This document shows positions 31,960 through 41,095 of a stretch of DNA of 64,000 nucleotides, piece after piece; the first letter of the stretch is position 1, and every line of letters starts with the position of its first letter. The notes beneath the pieces are model-generated. The model saw only the letters and a program-made list of their open reading frames with translations. It ran no database searches and had not been told where the DNA came from. A program made the position numbers and the translations under genes. The stretch is from an uncultured Bacteroides sp. (GTDB lineage: Bacteria; Bacteroidota; Bacteroidia; Bacteroidales; Bacteroidaceae): the NCBI GenBank assembly GCA_900556625.1, contig USPQ01000006.1, positions 5,700 through 69,699 of the forward strand, given 5' to 3'.

Positions 31960-33507
31960 TTATTCAAACTGATAAACACGAACATAATCCACATGATATT
32001 CAAGCGGGAACTTAGACAAGTCCGGTTCACCTCCATTGGATCCCAAAGCCAGATTCAACCAGATACATTGTCCGAATCCTTCATCATTCTCTTTACCCGC
32101 GTTATTACCTTCATCAAGATATGGATTACGATATGATCCTCTCCACCAATCATCCAGTCCACCAGATCCATTTCCTGTAGTCGCTTTCAAATCCTTAATT
32201 TCATTCATCAATTCGTCATCCAAATAAAGTCTCAAGGTATTCTCGTCCTCATCCAGGCACCAGTCCATACGCCAAATATGATACTTCTTCCCCCAATCTT
32301 TATCTTTCGCTATAAATTCAGCAACCGGCCTGTTATAAGACTGCCATTTGCCGTTCCAACGGGTGTCCGATCCCCAACAAATATTGGCGTGTACGCTCGG
32401 CTTTCCATTTACCAGATAATATTCAAGCAAATCAATTTCGCCTCCCAGCGGCCATTCCCAGCACCAACTGTCAGTGCTTCCACCAGTCGTCCAGATAGCC
32501 GGCCATGCTCCCATTGCCGTAGGAATCTTGGCTCTGACGAGCATTCGTCCTTTCCGGAATCTATAATCTTTTGTAATCAGGCAGCTCGAAGTATACTCAG
32601 CATATTCACGATTCTTTTTCCAGTCGCTACTTCCAGCTTCATAATTCGTATTCTTTACCCGTTCCTCTTTTCCTGTAATTATCAATGCCCCGTCTTTACA
32701 AATAGCATTTTCTTTCTGATACCATTGCAATTCCTGATTACGTTGGAAGCCTTCTTCCCAACGCCATACATTCCAGTCCGGTTCTCCCGTTCCATTAAAT
32801 TCATCATGAAACTTCAAAACCAGTCCTTCTTCCGTCGTTTCCGGTGCATCATTGGGATCAGGCACATATTCCGGTCCTTTTTCATCTTCAGCCGATTCTA
32901 CATAGGTCACATTGAAAAGTAACATCAACGTATTTGTTTTAGAATTAATTCCATAAGAGGATGAGCCCTCAATCGCTAACGGAAGTACATACAACAAATT
33001 CCTCTCCGCTTCCTGGCAAGCTGCAACCAGTTCACTAGAATAGACTGTTACTGATACGGCATCCGATTTTGTTTCACCAGCTTGTAGCGTTAATGTCTGA
33101 GAAGATAAATGATAATAGGACTCCGGAAGTAATTCCGCACCGTCATATTTTGCATAAATGCCTCCTTCCGCCACCTTAGCTAGCACTTTATTCAATGTAT
33201 CTTTATTCACAACCAAGCTAACTTTAGCTTCTTGTCCGGCTGTGCGTCCTTGATAAAGAGACAAGCTCAACTTATAAGTAAAGTTTTTAACAGGCGTTTC
33301 ATCCTCACTTTGCCGTAAATCCGTAGTCACGTTACATTCCGCACCATCCCACACTTCACGGGCTTGCGTCAGATTCAACAAATTCAGATCTAGTTGACCT
33401 TCATAACTAAAATCTTTATCATCGTCACAGCCATATACTCCACCGATGAGGGTGGCCGCCATACAGGCGACCATCCATATTTTATTCATTTTCATCATAA
33501 GTCTCAT
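31960..33507 (-). CDS. Surface GH16 endo-glycanase lipoprotein with N-terminal DUF1735-like domain
   Basis: The 515-residue lipoprotein has a lipobox GVYGC (Cys27) followed by CDDDKDF, with the Asp/Lys-rich stretch that favours export to the cell surface. Residues ~35-205 form a beta-rich DUF1735-like domain, then a linker (PDPNDAPETTEE), then GH16 at ~228-515 with GGEIDLLEYY (catalytic Glu357, Glu362), AWPAIWTTGG and YHVDYVRVYQFE. In arabinogalactan PULs a surface GH16 endo-beta-1,3-galactanase makes the first cut; I infer that role, but a beta-1,3-glucanase is possible. It sits 6 nt after the surface-lipoprotein gene in the SusCD operon. Confidence 0.83.
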   Translation of the reverse strand: MRLMMKMNKIWMVACMAATLIGGVYGCDDDKDFSYEGQLDLNLLNLTQAREVWDGAECNVTTDLRQSEDETPVKNFTYKLSLSLYQGRTAGQEAKVSLVVNKDTLNKVLAKVAEGGIYAKYDGAELLPESYYHLSSQTLTLQAGETKSDAVSVTVYSSELVAACQEAERNLLYVLPLAIEGSSSYGINSKTNTLMLLFNVTYVESAEDEKGPEYVPDPNDAPETTEEGLVLKFHDEFNGTGEPDWNVWRWEEGFQRNQELQWYQKENAICKDGALIITGKEERVKNTNYEAGSSDWKKNREYAEYTSSCLITKDYRFRKGRMLVRAKIPTAMGAWPAIWTTGGSTDSWCWEWPLGGEIDLLEYYLVNGKPSVHANICWGSDTRWNGKWQSYNRPVAEFIAKDKDWGKKYHIWRMDWCLDEDENTLRLYLDDELMNEIKDLKATTGNGSGGLDDWWRGSYRNPYLDEGNNAGKENDEGFGQCIWLNLALGSNGGEPDLSKFPLEYHVDYVRVYQFE

Positions 33508-33513
33508 TTTAAA

Positions 33514-34407
33514 TTAATCCAAAGGAACTGTTTCCGGGTCATACTTTTCAATATCCGCATCAAAAAAGGCAATCTCCCCTATATGAAAATATTTCTTGTT
33601 CAACGAACTTGTCAATACATTGAAACGGAAATATTTAAACTTCTTACCCGGCATTACAAAATCAGAAGCGTATTTTGTCTGACGTGTTGTGGGCAATCCA
33701 CTCAAAGTAGAAACAGTTTCCCAATGTTCACCATCCGTACTAATCTGTAATTCCGCAGAAGTAGGGAATCCGTCCGTGTTACCTGTATCCCGCGTATAAT
33801 ACTCGAATGCAAAATTTTCATGTTCTTCCTTTAAATCGATCTGTATATAATGCGGCAGGTCAACTTGCGGAGAATGCCAGTTGGTGTGAAAAAAAGAGGG
33901 ATCCGCCGTTTTACCATCTATCAAACGGTCAAAATACCCTTCAGACGCGTCCGGATAATTACAAGATAATTGGTCTACTATCAGACTGACCTGTGTACGG
34001 GATTTCTCCGTATACGATGCCGGCATCGCTCCCGACCGTGCTTTCAATTCCTGAACTGCTCCTGCTTCATGAGCCGCATTAAAGGTCTGCAAATAAAAAG
34101 TATAGTCTCCGAAACGAGCACGAGTATTTTCTATCAACATTTCCGTTGTTCCTTTAGAAGCAATCTTACAGATATTTTTCTTTTGTAAAGGGTCATAATA
34201 GCGAATCTGCATATAAGCGTAATCTCCTTCCGGTGCTTTCCAAGTCAGTTTAATCTGTCCCGGCAAAGCCTCCGACACGACCGTAGAAAGTTCAACGGCA
34301 GCAGGACTTCCTCCCCCCGATGTTTCAAATTCTTCAAAATTCTTATCACAGCCAACCAGTCCTAAAAGCGCAAAGGCTGCAATCATATATTTAACATTCA
34401 ACTTCAT
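33514..34407 (-). CDS. Surface glycan-binding lipoprotein candidate (DUF4959-like + F5/8C)
   Basis: The 297-residue lipoprotein (lipobox LVGC, Cys20) has an FN3-like N-terminal domain (~38-130, ELSTVVSEALPGQIKLTWKAP) of the DUF4959 type, and a C-terminal discoidin/F5-8C-like domain (~150-285: RLIDGKTADPSFFHTNWHSP...PHYIQIDLKEEHENFAFEYYTRD...KYFRFNVLTS). No catalytic motif is present. Genes at this position, directly after susD, usually encode surface glycan-binding proteins (SusE/F equivalents). Ligand unknown. Confidence 0.75.
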   Translation of the reverse strand: MKLNVKYMIAAFALLGLVGCDKNFEEFETSGGGSPAAVELSTVVSEALPGQIKLTWKAPEGDYAYMQIRYYDPLQKKNICKIASKGTTEMLIENTRARFGDYTFYLQTFNAAHEAGAVQELKARSGAMPASYTEKSRTQVSLIVDQLSCNYPDASEGYFDRLIDGKTADPSFFHTNWHSPQVDLPHYIQIDLKEEHENFAFEYYTRDTGNTDGFPTSAELQISTDGEHWETVSTLSGLPTTRQTKYASDFVMPGKKFKYFRFNVLTSSLNKKYFHIGEIAFFDADIEKYDPETVPLD

Positions 34408-34435
34408 AGCTTTTATCTTTTATCATTAATAAAAC

Positions 34436-36073
34436 TTACCAACCCGGATTCTGGCTCAGATTCGGATTCTTACGCATTTCCGAAGCCGGAATCGGAAAGA
34501 AATACATTTTATCATCCCAAACCAATGATTTATTTGTCCGCTCATAGAGGAAGTTTCCATCCTCTTTTTGGGTAATCTGCATACGCCCGATTTTAGTGAA
34601 GCCACCTTCTTTCCAACGGCGAACATCCCAGAAACGATGTTGTTCGAAAGCCAATTCTACCATTCTTTCTTTTTTATATCGTTCCCAAAATTCAGTGTTA
34701 GAAATATTATCCGGGAAATCCGGCATTTGTACATCCGAACGCTGACGCACCTTATTGATTGCAGCACAAGCAGACATCCTGAATTCGTTGTCCGTAGCAC
34801 CGGCCGCTCCCAAATAACGGTAGATTGCCTCTGCATAATTCAGATAAAATTCTCCCAGACGGAAAATAACCCAGTTATGCCGTTTGCCTCCACTGCCACT
34901 TTCCGCACTGATGTCGGTAGACGCATCCAAATACTTCTTCAAATAATAACCGGTCGGTGTTGCATAAGGAAGAGGCAGACCATTCTTACCGCCAATAAAT
35001 GTTTCCAACGGATTCGGATTCGTATTCGGCCATTTGTCACCATTACATGCGATAGTCATGCCGAAACGCGGATCTTTATCTCCATTATCCTTAGATTCGT
35101 AAGCATCCACCAATGTTTGTGTCGGGCAATTACCGGAACTGGCATTCTCCATACCAACCGGGAAATTAGTATATTCCGGACTACTAGTATCTCCAATACG
35201 ACGAACGAAAATCATTTCAGAAGCTTGATAATTATCCGTACCCCAAATATCCGTATATTTTCCAAGCCGGATACCGTTAGCCGTACAATAATCAATAACA
35301 GCTTTATTGGCCACAGCAGCTTCACGCCATAAATTCCGGTCTTCACCACCACTGAACAGTTTGCTTGCTCTATATAATGCGGCACGGGCTTTTAATGCCA
35401 AAGCCGTTCCCTGCGTGACACGACCGGCCTCCGGGTTGGAACCACCTGCAGCATCATTATCCAAAGCGGAATAAGAAACGGGTAACTCAGGCGCCACTTC
35501 CTCACATTCACTAATAATAAAATCAAAGACTTCCGACGCCGGAGTACGTGAAAGAGAATTAGCTTCTTTCTCTGTCAACACATTCACCGTAAAAGGCACA
35601 TCCCCATACGCACGCACCAACAAGAAATAGTAATACGCACGTAGCAGACGAACTTCATACTGATAACGATTAAACCGGTTCATCTGAGCCTCATAATCCT
35701 GCGCATAGCGTAAATCATAAAAATCAAGGTCTTTACTTTCTTCCAGAAAGTAATTAGCGGCACGAATACCCGAATAATACCCCCACAGAGATTTAGGGTT
35801 CAATGCACTCCAAGCACCATTTGTATAGTCGAGAACAGATGAATAAGTAACAGCCATTTCTGCTTCATCACAAGCGGAAGCCAATGACTGATAGCTTGGC
35901 AAGTCGGAATCCAGATAACTATAGATATTATTCACAAATCCTGCCGTACGGGAAAAATCCGAAAAGACATAATCCTTGTCGTATGACGTGTATTCATGAT
36001 AATCCATCTTATCGTTGCAAGCTGACACCACCGCTATACAAGCTATTCCTAGGCATATATTTTTCAATTTCAT
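34436..36073 (-). CDS. SusD-family surface glycan-binding lipoprotein (second pair)
   Basis: The 545-residue SusD homologue has a lipobox VVSAC (Cys19). It shows an N-terminal TPR-like scaffold (YQYEVRLLRAYYYFLLVRAYGDVPF, the best conserved SusD block, ~residues 135-160), EADSLSRTPASEVFDFI-type segment, and the RagB/SusD C-terminus with YLNYAEAIYRY, INKVRQRSDVQMP, RYKKERMVELAFEQHRFWDVRRWKEG and NPGW at the end. It caps the SusC barrel encoded 28 nt upstream and delivers oligosaccharides to it. Confidence 0.93.
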   Translation of the reverse strand: MKLKNICLGIACIAVVSACNDKMDYHEYTSYDKDYVFSDFSRTAGFVNNIYSYLDSDLPSYQSLASACDEAEMAVTYSSVLDYTNGAWSALNPKSLWGYYSGIRAANYFLEESKDLDFYDLRYAQDYEAQMNRFNRYQYEVRLLRAYYYFLLVRAYGDVPFTVNVLTEKEANSLSRTPASEVFDFIISECEEVAPELPVSYSALDNDAAGGSNPEAGRVTQGTALALKARAALYRASKLFSGGEDRNLWREAAVANKAVIDYCTANGIRLGKYTDIWGTDNYQASEMIFVRRIGDTSSPEYTNFPVGMENASSGNCPTQTLVDAYESKDNGDKDPRFGMTIACNGDKWPNTNPNPLETFIGGKNGLPLPYATPTGYYLKKYLDASTDISAESGSGGKRHNWVIFRLGEFYLNYAEAIYRYLGAAGATDNEFRMSACAAINKVRQRSDVQMPDFPDNISNTEFWERYKKERMVELAFEQHRFWDVRRWKEGGFTKIGRMQITQKEDGNFLYERTNKSLVWDDKMYFFPIPASEMRKNPNLSQNPGW

Positions 36074-36101
36074 AGTTTCTTTCTTTTTATAGCGTTAAAC
36101 G

Positions 36102-39100
36102 TTAAAATCCTACTGACAAACCAACATGAATAGATCGGGTAGCAGGATAAGAGTTATTCATCGCTTCCGGATCCAATTGGTCAATACTATCGAAGCAAAG
36201 TAAATCAACCCCTCTTACATATACTTTCGCATTCTTTACCCAAAACCTGTTCAACCAGGATGAAGGAAGCTTGTAGTACACCTCACAATTACGCAACTTC
36301 AAAAAAGAACGATCTGCCAACCATAAAGAGCTTGTCTGCAGATTGTTGTCAACAGTTTCCGTTGTCAACCTTGGGAAACGAGCGTTCGGAGTTTCCGGTG
36401 TCCAACGATTCCGGTAAACATAATTAGAAATTGTCGTATTATCCACCAATGGACGATAGTAAGTTCCCGACAAGATTGCCGTATAATTTCCCACTCCTTG
36501 GAATTGTGCACTAAAACCTAATCCCTTCCATTCCAAACCAAGACTGAACGAATAATAAATTTCAGGACATGTACTATTGTATCCCATAGCTACTCTATCA
36601 TCCGAATTAATTACTTTATCACCATTCATGTCCTTGTATTTAATATCTCCGGCCTTTACCGGTCCAAACTGCTGTGGCAAGCTATTATCTATATCTGCCT
36701 GATCTACAAAATATCCAATAGCCTGCAATCCAAAGATTTGTCCTACCGGATTGCCCGTAGAGCGCGTATAGTCGTAAGCTGCCGGTTCTTCTAGCATTTC
36801 TATAATTTTACTTCGATTGTAAGTGAACGTTCCTCCCAAATTTAATTCCACATTACCCATCTTCTTATAGTAATTGGCGCCGATTTCCGTGCCCCAACTA
36901 TCTACGATACCCGCATTTACATAAGAACCGGATGCGCCCAACACCGCCGAGTTCTGTCCGTCTGAACTGACCCAAATATCAGAACGTCTTTCATAAAAGC
37001 CATCCACTGTCAAAGTCAATCCCTTGAACAAGGTAGCATCCACACCCGCATTATACTTATAAGCTTTTTCTGTGGTTCCGTTAACAGATGCCAGACGACC
37101 TTCATGCCAGCCTCCGTCACCACCGAAATTATTATTTATCGGATAGCCATTACCGCCACCTACCGTCTCATTCCAATAGCCGTTACCGGGAATATTATCC
37201 GTATTCAACATACCGAAGGAAGCCCGCAGTTTCAGGAAATCCACCACATTCTGGCTTTGCATAAACTTCTCATTAGAAATAAGCCATGCCAGCCCAACTG
37301 TAGGAGATACATTCCAGCGATGATCGGGCGCCAATAAGTTGGAGGCAGAAGCCATCAATGTAAAATCTGCAAAATAACGGTTCTTAAAGCCATAATGAGT
37401 ATACCAACCCGCATTCTGACGGTAGAACGTATTATTGATCCCTTTAGCATTATCATATTTATAGGTATAAAGTAACATGGAATACAGACTGTGTACACCA
37501 AACTGACGTTGCCAATCGACATTCATTTGGAAGTTAAAGGCGCGATATTGCCAGTCAAGTTTGCTGTCACCCGACATTTCCGTATCTTTTCCTCCCGTTA
37601 TTTCCTCACCAGCTATCGGCAATCCGTTTTCCCAGGAAGCGACCGATGCCATACCATATTTATATCCTTTTGTGTGATTCTCCCAGTAAGAAGCGAGATT
37701 GTCATATCCTATACGGACAGAAGCTCCTAACCCCTTGGTTAAAGAAGACAAATCCTGCCGTAAAGACATATCAGCATATAATCCACGAGTATGTCCTTTT
37801 GAGTATGCGCGCCCTTCAGTCAACGCTACCGGATTCCAGTTCTCACCCCAAGTAGTATTTCCTCCCCACAAACCACTTTCCGTACGGATAGGGAAAGCCG
37901 CTGAAGGTAATTGATACAGTTTGCTTATCAAATTATCGCTGCCCATACCCGGACGACTGAATTCATTCAAAATCCCCATGATATTGGCCTGCATCTTTGT
38001 TTTCGGTGACAAATCAATATCCAGATTGGTACGGAAGTTAGCTTTTGAATACTTTTCCTGAGTGGAATAGTCAGCATTCGTATCAAAGTTTTTGATAAAT
38101 CCACGGTTATTCTGCAAATTCATCATTGTATAATAACGCATCTTGGTAGATCCGCCGCGAAAACTTAATGTTGCGATATCTGACGCCCCACGATCACGAA
38201 AAACTTCTTCCCACCAGTTTACATTCGGATAAAGATAAGGAGAAGTGCCATTCTTAAACGCATTCAATTCATTTTGCGAATATCGCACCTGCTTGCCATC
38301 ATTTGTCAATGCTTCATTTAAGGCAGAAGCATACGTATAGGCATCCGCCAATTCCGGCTTGCGCGTCATATAATTGAAAGCATGGTCATAAGAAAAATTA
38401 ATCTCACGAGTATCGTATTTACCACGTTTTGTCACAATATTGACTACGCCATTCACTCCCCTATAGCCATAGAGAGCCAACGCGGCCGCATCACGAAGTA
38501 CACTAACAGATTCTACTTCTTCCGGAGTAATATATTTTAAAGCCTGCCAGTTATTATCCCGTTCAAGTCCGTCCACGACCAACAAGATGCCATTATTACC
38601 ATTCAGTGTCTTCAGGCCGCGAATATACATCGACGGCATCTGCTCCCATACCACACCGGTACTTTGCATGGTAGTCAGTCCCAGCACATTGCCATATAAT
38701 GAATTTCCGATTGAAAAAGCCGAACTTTTATCTATATTCTCTGCATATACAGTAGATACGGCACCAGTAGACTCCGCATTCGTTTGCTGCAATCCAAATC
38801 CGTAATTTACTTTCTCTGAAGAGTAATCCATGACAACCGTCAATTCCGAACCGTTTTCTATTTTCACCACCTTCATTGCATCATCACCAGTCTGTACTTT
38901 CAAACGGCTTCCTTTCACAGCAGTGATTTCAAAACGTCCATTTTTATCTGTAGCCACCCGCACCAATGGGTTCTCTTCAACCGAAACCAAGGCTCCCGCT
39001 ACCGGCTTCCCTTTTTCATCAAGAACTCTTCCGGTTACATTATCTTCACTTTGTGCCCAGCCGTTCAAGGTGACGCAAGCGAATATCGCTAAAGCTAGTA

Positions 39101-39116
39101 TCTTATATTTTTTCAT
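36102..39116 (-). CDS. SusC-family TonB-dependent transporter (second pair)
   Basis: The 1004-residue protein has a signal peptide (MKKYKILALAIFACVTLNGWAQ), a carboxypeptidase-D-like regulatory domain (~25-95, VTGRVLDEKGKPVAGALVSVEENP), the plug (GVNGVVNIVTKRGKYD near residue 225), and the 22-strand barrel with terminal strand SIHVGLSVGF. It imports oligosaccharides across the outer membrane with the SusD protein encoded next. It lacks the longer KVVGTTQGTITDFEGKF-type N-terminal domain sequence of the first SusC and is clearly diverged from it, so the two pairs probably accept different products. Only 32 nt separate it from the first susD. Confidence 0.94.
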   Translation of the reverse strand: MKKYKILALAIFACVTLNGWAQSEDNVTGRVLDEKGKPVAGALVSVEENPLVRVATDKNGRFEITAVKGSRLKVQTGDDAMKVVKIENGSELTVVMDYSSEKVNYGFGLQQTNAESTGAVSTVYAENIDKSSAFSIGNSLYGNVLGLTTMQSTGVVWEQMPSMYIRGLKTLNGNNGILLVVDGLERDNNWQALKYITPEEVESVSVLRDAAALALYGYRGVNGVVNIVTKRGKYDTREINFSYDHAFNYMTRKPELADAYTYASALNEALTNDGKQVRYSQNELNAFKNGTSPYLYPNVNWWEEVFRDRGASDIATLSFRGGSTKMRYYTMMNLQNNRGFIKNFDTNADYSTQEKYSKANFRTNLDIDLSPKTKMQANIMGILNEFSRPGMGSDNLISKLYQLPSAAFPIRTESGLWGGNTTWGENWNPVALTEGRAYSKGHTRGLYADMSLRQDLSSLTKGLGASVRIGYDNLASYWENHTKGYKYGMASVASWENGLPIAGEEITGGKDTEMSGDSKLDWQYRAFNFQMNVDWQRQFGVHSLYSMLLYTYKYDNAKGINNTFYRQNAGWYTHYGFKNRYFADFTLMASASNLLAPDHRWNVSPTVGLAWLISNEKFMQSQNVVDFLKLRASFGMLNTDNIPGNGYWNETVGGGNGYPINNNFGGDGGWHEGRLASVNGTTEKAYKYNAGVDATLFKGLTLTVDGFYERRSDIWVSSDGQNSAVLGASGSYVNAGIVDSWGTEIGANYYKKMGNVELNLGGTFTYNRSKIIEMLEEPAAYDYTRSTGNPVGQIFGLQAIGYFVDQADIDNSLPQQFGPVKAGDIKYKDMNGDKVINSDDRVAMGYNSTCPEIYYSFSLGLEWKGLGFSAQFQGVGNYTAILSGTYYRPLVDNTTISNYVYRNRWTPETPNARFPRLTTETVDNNLQTSSLWLADRSFLKLRNCEVYYKLPSSWLNRFWVKNAKVYVRGVDLLCFDSIDQLDPEAMNNSYPATRSIHVGLSVGF

Positions 39117-39148
39117 TTTATTCTATGATTAATCGTAGTTATTCCACA

Positions 39149-41089
39149 TTAATTCCAACCAGGATTTTGAGTCAATCCGTATTTCTTGTTCACCTCTGAT
39201 GGTGGGAATGCTGACAAATACCACTTCGGACTAAAATTACTCCACCATGCACGGGAAGGATTCACTAGCGGAAACGCTTCATGAGTGAATTTCGTTGGTT
39301 TAGGATAAATACTGCTGTTTCCGGTACTTCCGGACCAAGGCGTATTTCCTCCCCCATCATTTCTATAAATCTTCAATCCATGGAGTTGTTTTCTAAAAAG
39401 ATCTTCTCTTTTATATCGTGTCATGTCAAACAGACGTACATCTTCCAAGCCTAATTCGCAAGCACGTTCTCTGAGGATCTCTTCCAGCAAGGCATCAGCG
39501 TCAGTCGTCAGATTCTTGCCGGGATTGCAAACCGCCAAGTCTCCTAAACCAACACGGGCACGTACTTTATTTACTTGCTCAATAGCACCTGGCAGATCAT
39601 TCTTCGATTTAAGCAAAGCCTCCGCATAAATCAGATACATTTCTGCCAGACGCAGATATGGCCATTGCAGATATTTATCTTTCAGAGAATTGACACCTTC
39701 CTTATAGAACTTGTAACATCCGAATCCGGTAGCATATTTGCCTGTCTCTTTCTCTGTATCATTAATATTGTCACGTCCTCCAATCCATAATTCGGCAGCA
39801 TGATCTCCAAACTGTGTTCCATTCACCAGCATCGTTTCATACAACCGTGGGTCACGAATCGGTTTATTGTAATCATTATCCGTATAAAACAGGTCTGTAG
39901 CAGTATTCAACTGGAAAGGTTCGCCATTACTCATTGGAAACATCTCCATAAATTCCAGTGTAGGGGTCAATCCACCCGTAATAACTGTACCATTTCCGCT
40001 ATTGACAAAAATATACTGCCATTCATCCCATGAATTAAATTTACCGAAACGGGAAATATGCGTAGAAATCAACAGTTCTTTATTATTCTCACGGGTAAAA
40101 TAGGCCTTATTATACGCATCTCTGTAACCTTTTGCCGTAGCTTCCGTCGCCTGTGTCAGTTCATAATACCCTCTTGATTGAAGTTCTGTAAAGAAATCAA
40201 CACAAGCCTGCAAACACTGGTCCCATAACTCCGGTTTGTAAGCACCATACCACACCTGATGATTAGTCACAGCATCCTGCGGCGGCTCCGTACAATAGGG
40301 GACATTGTCATTAAACAATGGGCTGGCTGCAAACAAAAGAATCTTACACTTGAGCCCCATAGCAGCTGCTTTGGTAAAGCGTCCTTGCCAATTCGTGTCA
40401 TCCGTACCTAAGTCCCACGGAAGTTGAGGAGTAGCAGCAGCCTCATCTAAAAGATTAATCATGTAATTCACCGTTTCTTCCACCGTAGCGCGAGGCAATT
40501 CATAAGAAGGCTGCACGTCATAGGTTTCCTTTATTAACGGAAGCCCTCCAAAATGGCGAAACAAATCAAAATAACGAGATGCTACAATCACTTTAGCTTC
40601 TGCCGCCAAACGTTTTTTCTCCGCATCTTCCATATCCGGAACCCGCTCTACATTCTCCACAAAAAGTAATGCAGCACGAATCGCCTCCCAACAATTCTCT
40701 TTAGTATAACCAAAGCGCGTATCATCGCTACTATCCTCATCACCTGCCTTATAAGAGCCTGAATAGTATTTCCGGTTAATTCCATTCCAATCCGTGTGGC
40801 TATGCCAGCAATCGGACATCATTTCAAAGATTCCTGTGTTCATTTTCCCCTCCACCGTATTCCAATATACAGGGAGCGCGTAATAAAGTTTACTATAAGT
40901 ATTCCACAGGAAAGCACGAGCGTACGTAGCTTTTCCGAAGATTGTATCTTGCGTTACCGCTACCCCCGGAGCCTTTTCTAAAAAGCTATCTCCAAATTTC
41001 ACTTGATCGACACAAGAAGAGGAAAACAAAGCTACTCCTGCCAATGTCGCTATAAACCATTTACTTAAATGTTTCATCATATTATTCAT
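39149..41089 (-). CDS. SusD-family surface glycan-binding lipoprotein (first pair)
   Basis: The 646-residue SusD homologue has a lipobox FSSSC (Cys27). Core blocks are RLAAEAKVIVASRYFDLFRHFGGLPLI, MGLKCKILLFAASPLFND, YLRLAEMYLIYAEALLKS, INKVRARVGLGDL, ILRERACELGLEDVRLFDMTRYKRED, and the final GLTQNPGWN. It is about 100 residues longer than the second SusD, with inserts around 280-420 that may shape a bigger binding platform. Two or three in-frame Met codons at the start (M1, M4, M5) leave the exact start open. It follows SusC by 6 nt. Confidence 0.93.
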   Translation of the reverse strand: MNNMMKHLSKWFIATLAGVALFSSSCVDQVKFGDSFLEKAPGVAVTQDTIFGKATYARAFLWNTYSKLYYALPVYWNTVEGKMNTGIFEMMSDCWHSHTDWNGINRKYYSGSYKAGDEDSSDDTRFGYTKENCWEAIRAALLFVENVERVPDMEDAEKKRLAAEAKVIVASRYFDLFRHFGGLPLIKETYDVQPSYELPRATVEETVNYMINLLDEAAATPQLPWDLGTDDTNWQGRFTKAAAMGLKCKILLFAASPLFNDNVPYCTEPPQDAVTNHQVWYGAYKPELWDQCLQACVDFFTELQSRGYYELTQATEATAKGYRDAYNKAYFTRENNKELLISTHISRFGKFNSWDEWQYIFVNSGNGTVITGGLTPTLEFMEMFPMSNGEPFQLNTATDLFYTDNDYNKPIRDPRLYETMLVNGTQFGDHAAELWIGGRDNINDTEKETGKYATGFGCYKFYKEGVNSLKDKYLQWPYLRLAEMYLIYAEALLKSKNDLPGAIEQVNKVRARVGLGDLAVCNPGKNLTTDADALLEEILRERACELGLEDVRLFDMTRYKREDLFRKQLHGLKIYRNDGGGNTPWSGSTGNSSIYPKPTKFTHEAFPLVNPSRAWWSNFSPKWYLSAFPPSEVNKKYGLTQNPGWN

Positions 41090-41095
41090 AAAGTA

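Noticed and set aside
34568..35332. 254-codon plus-strand frame opposite susD
   Set aside because: Antisense to a full SusD homologue; composition (Ile, Thr, Arg, Cys rich) is that of a reverse-complement shadow.
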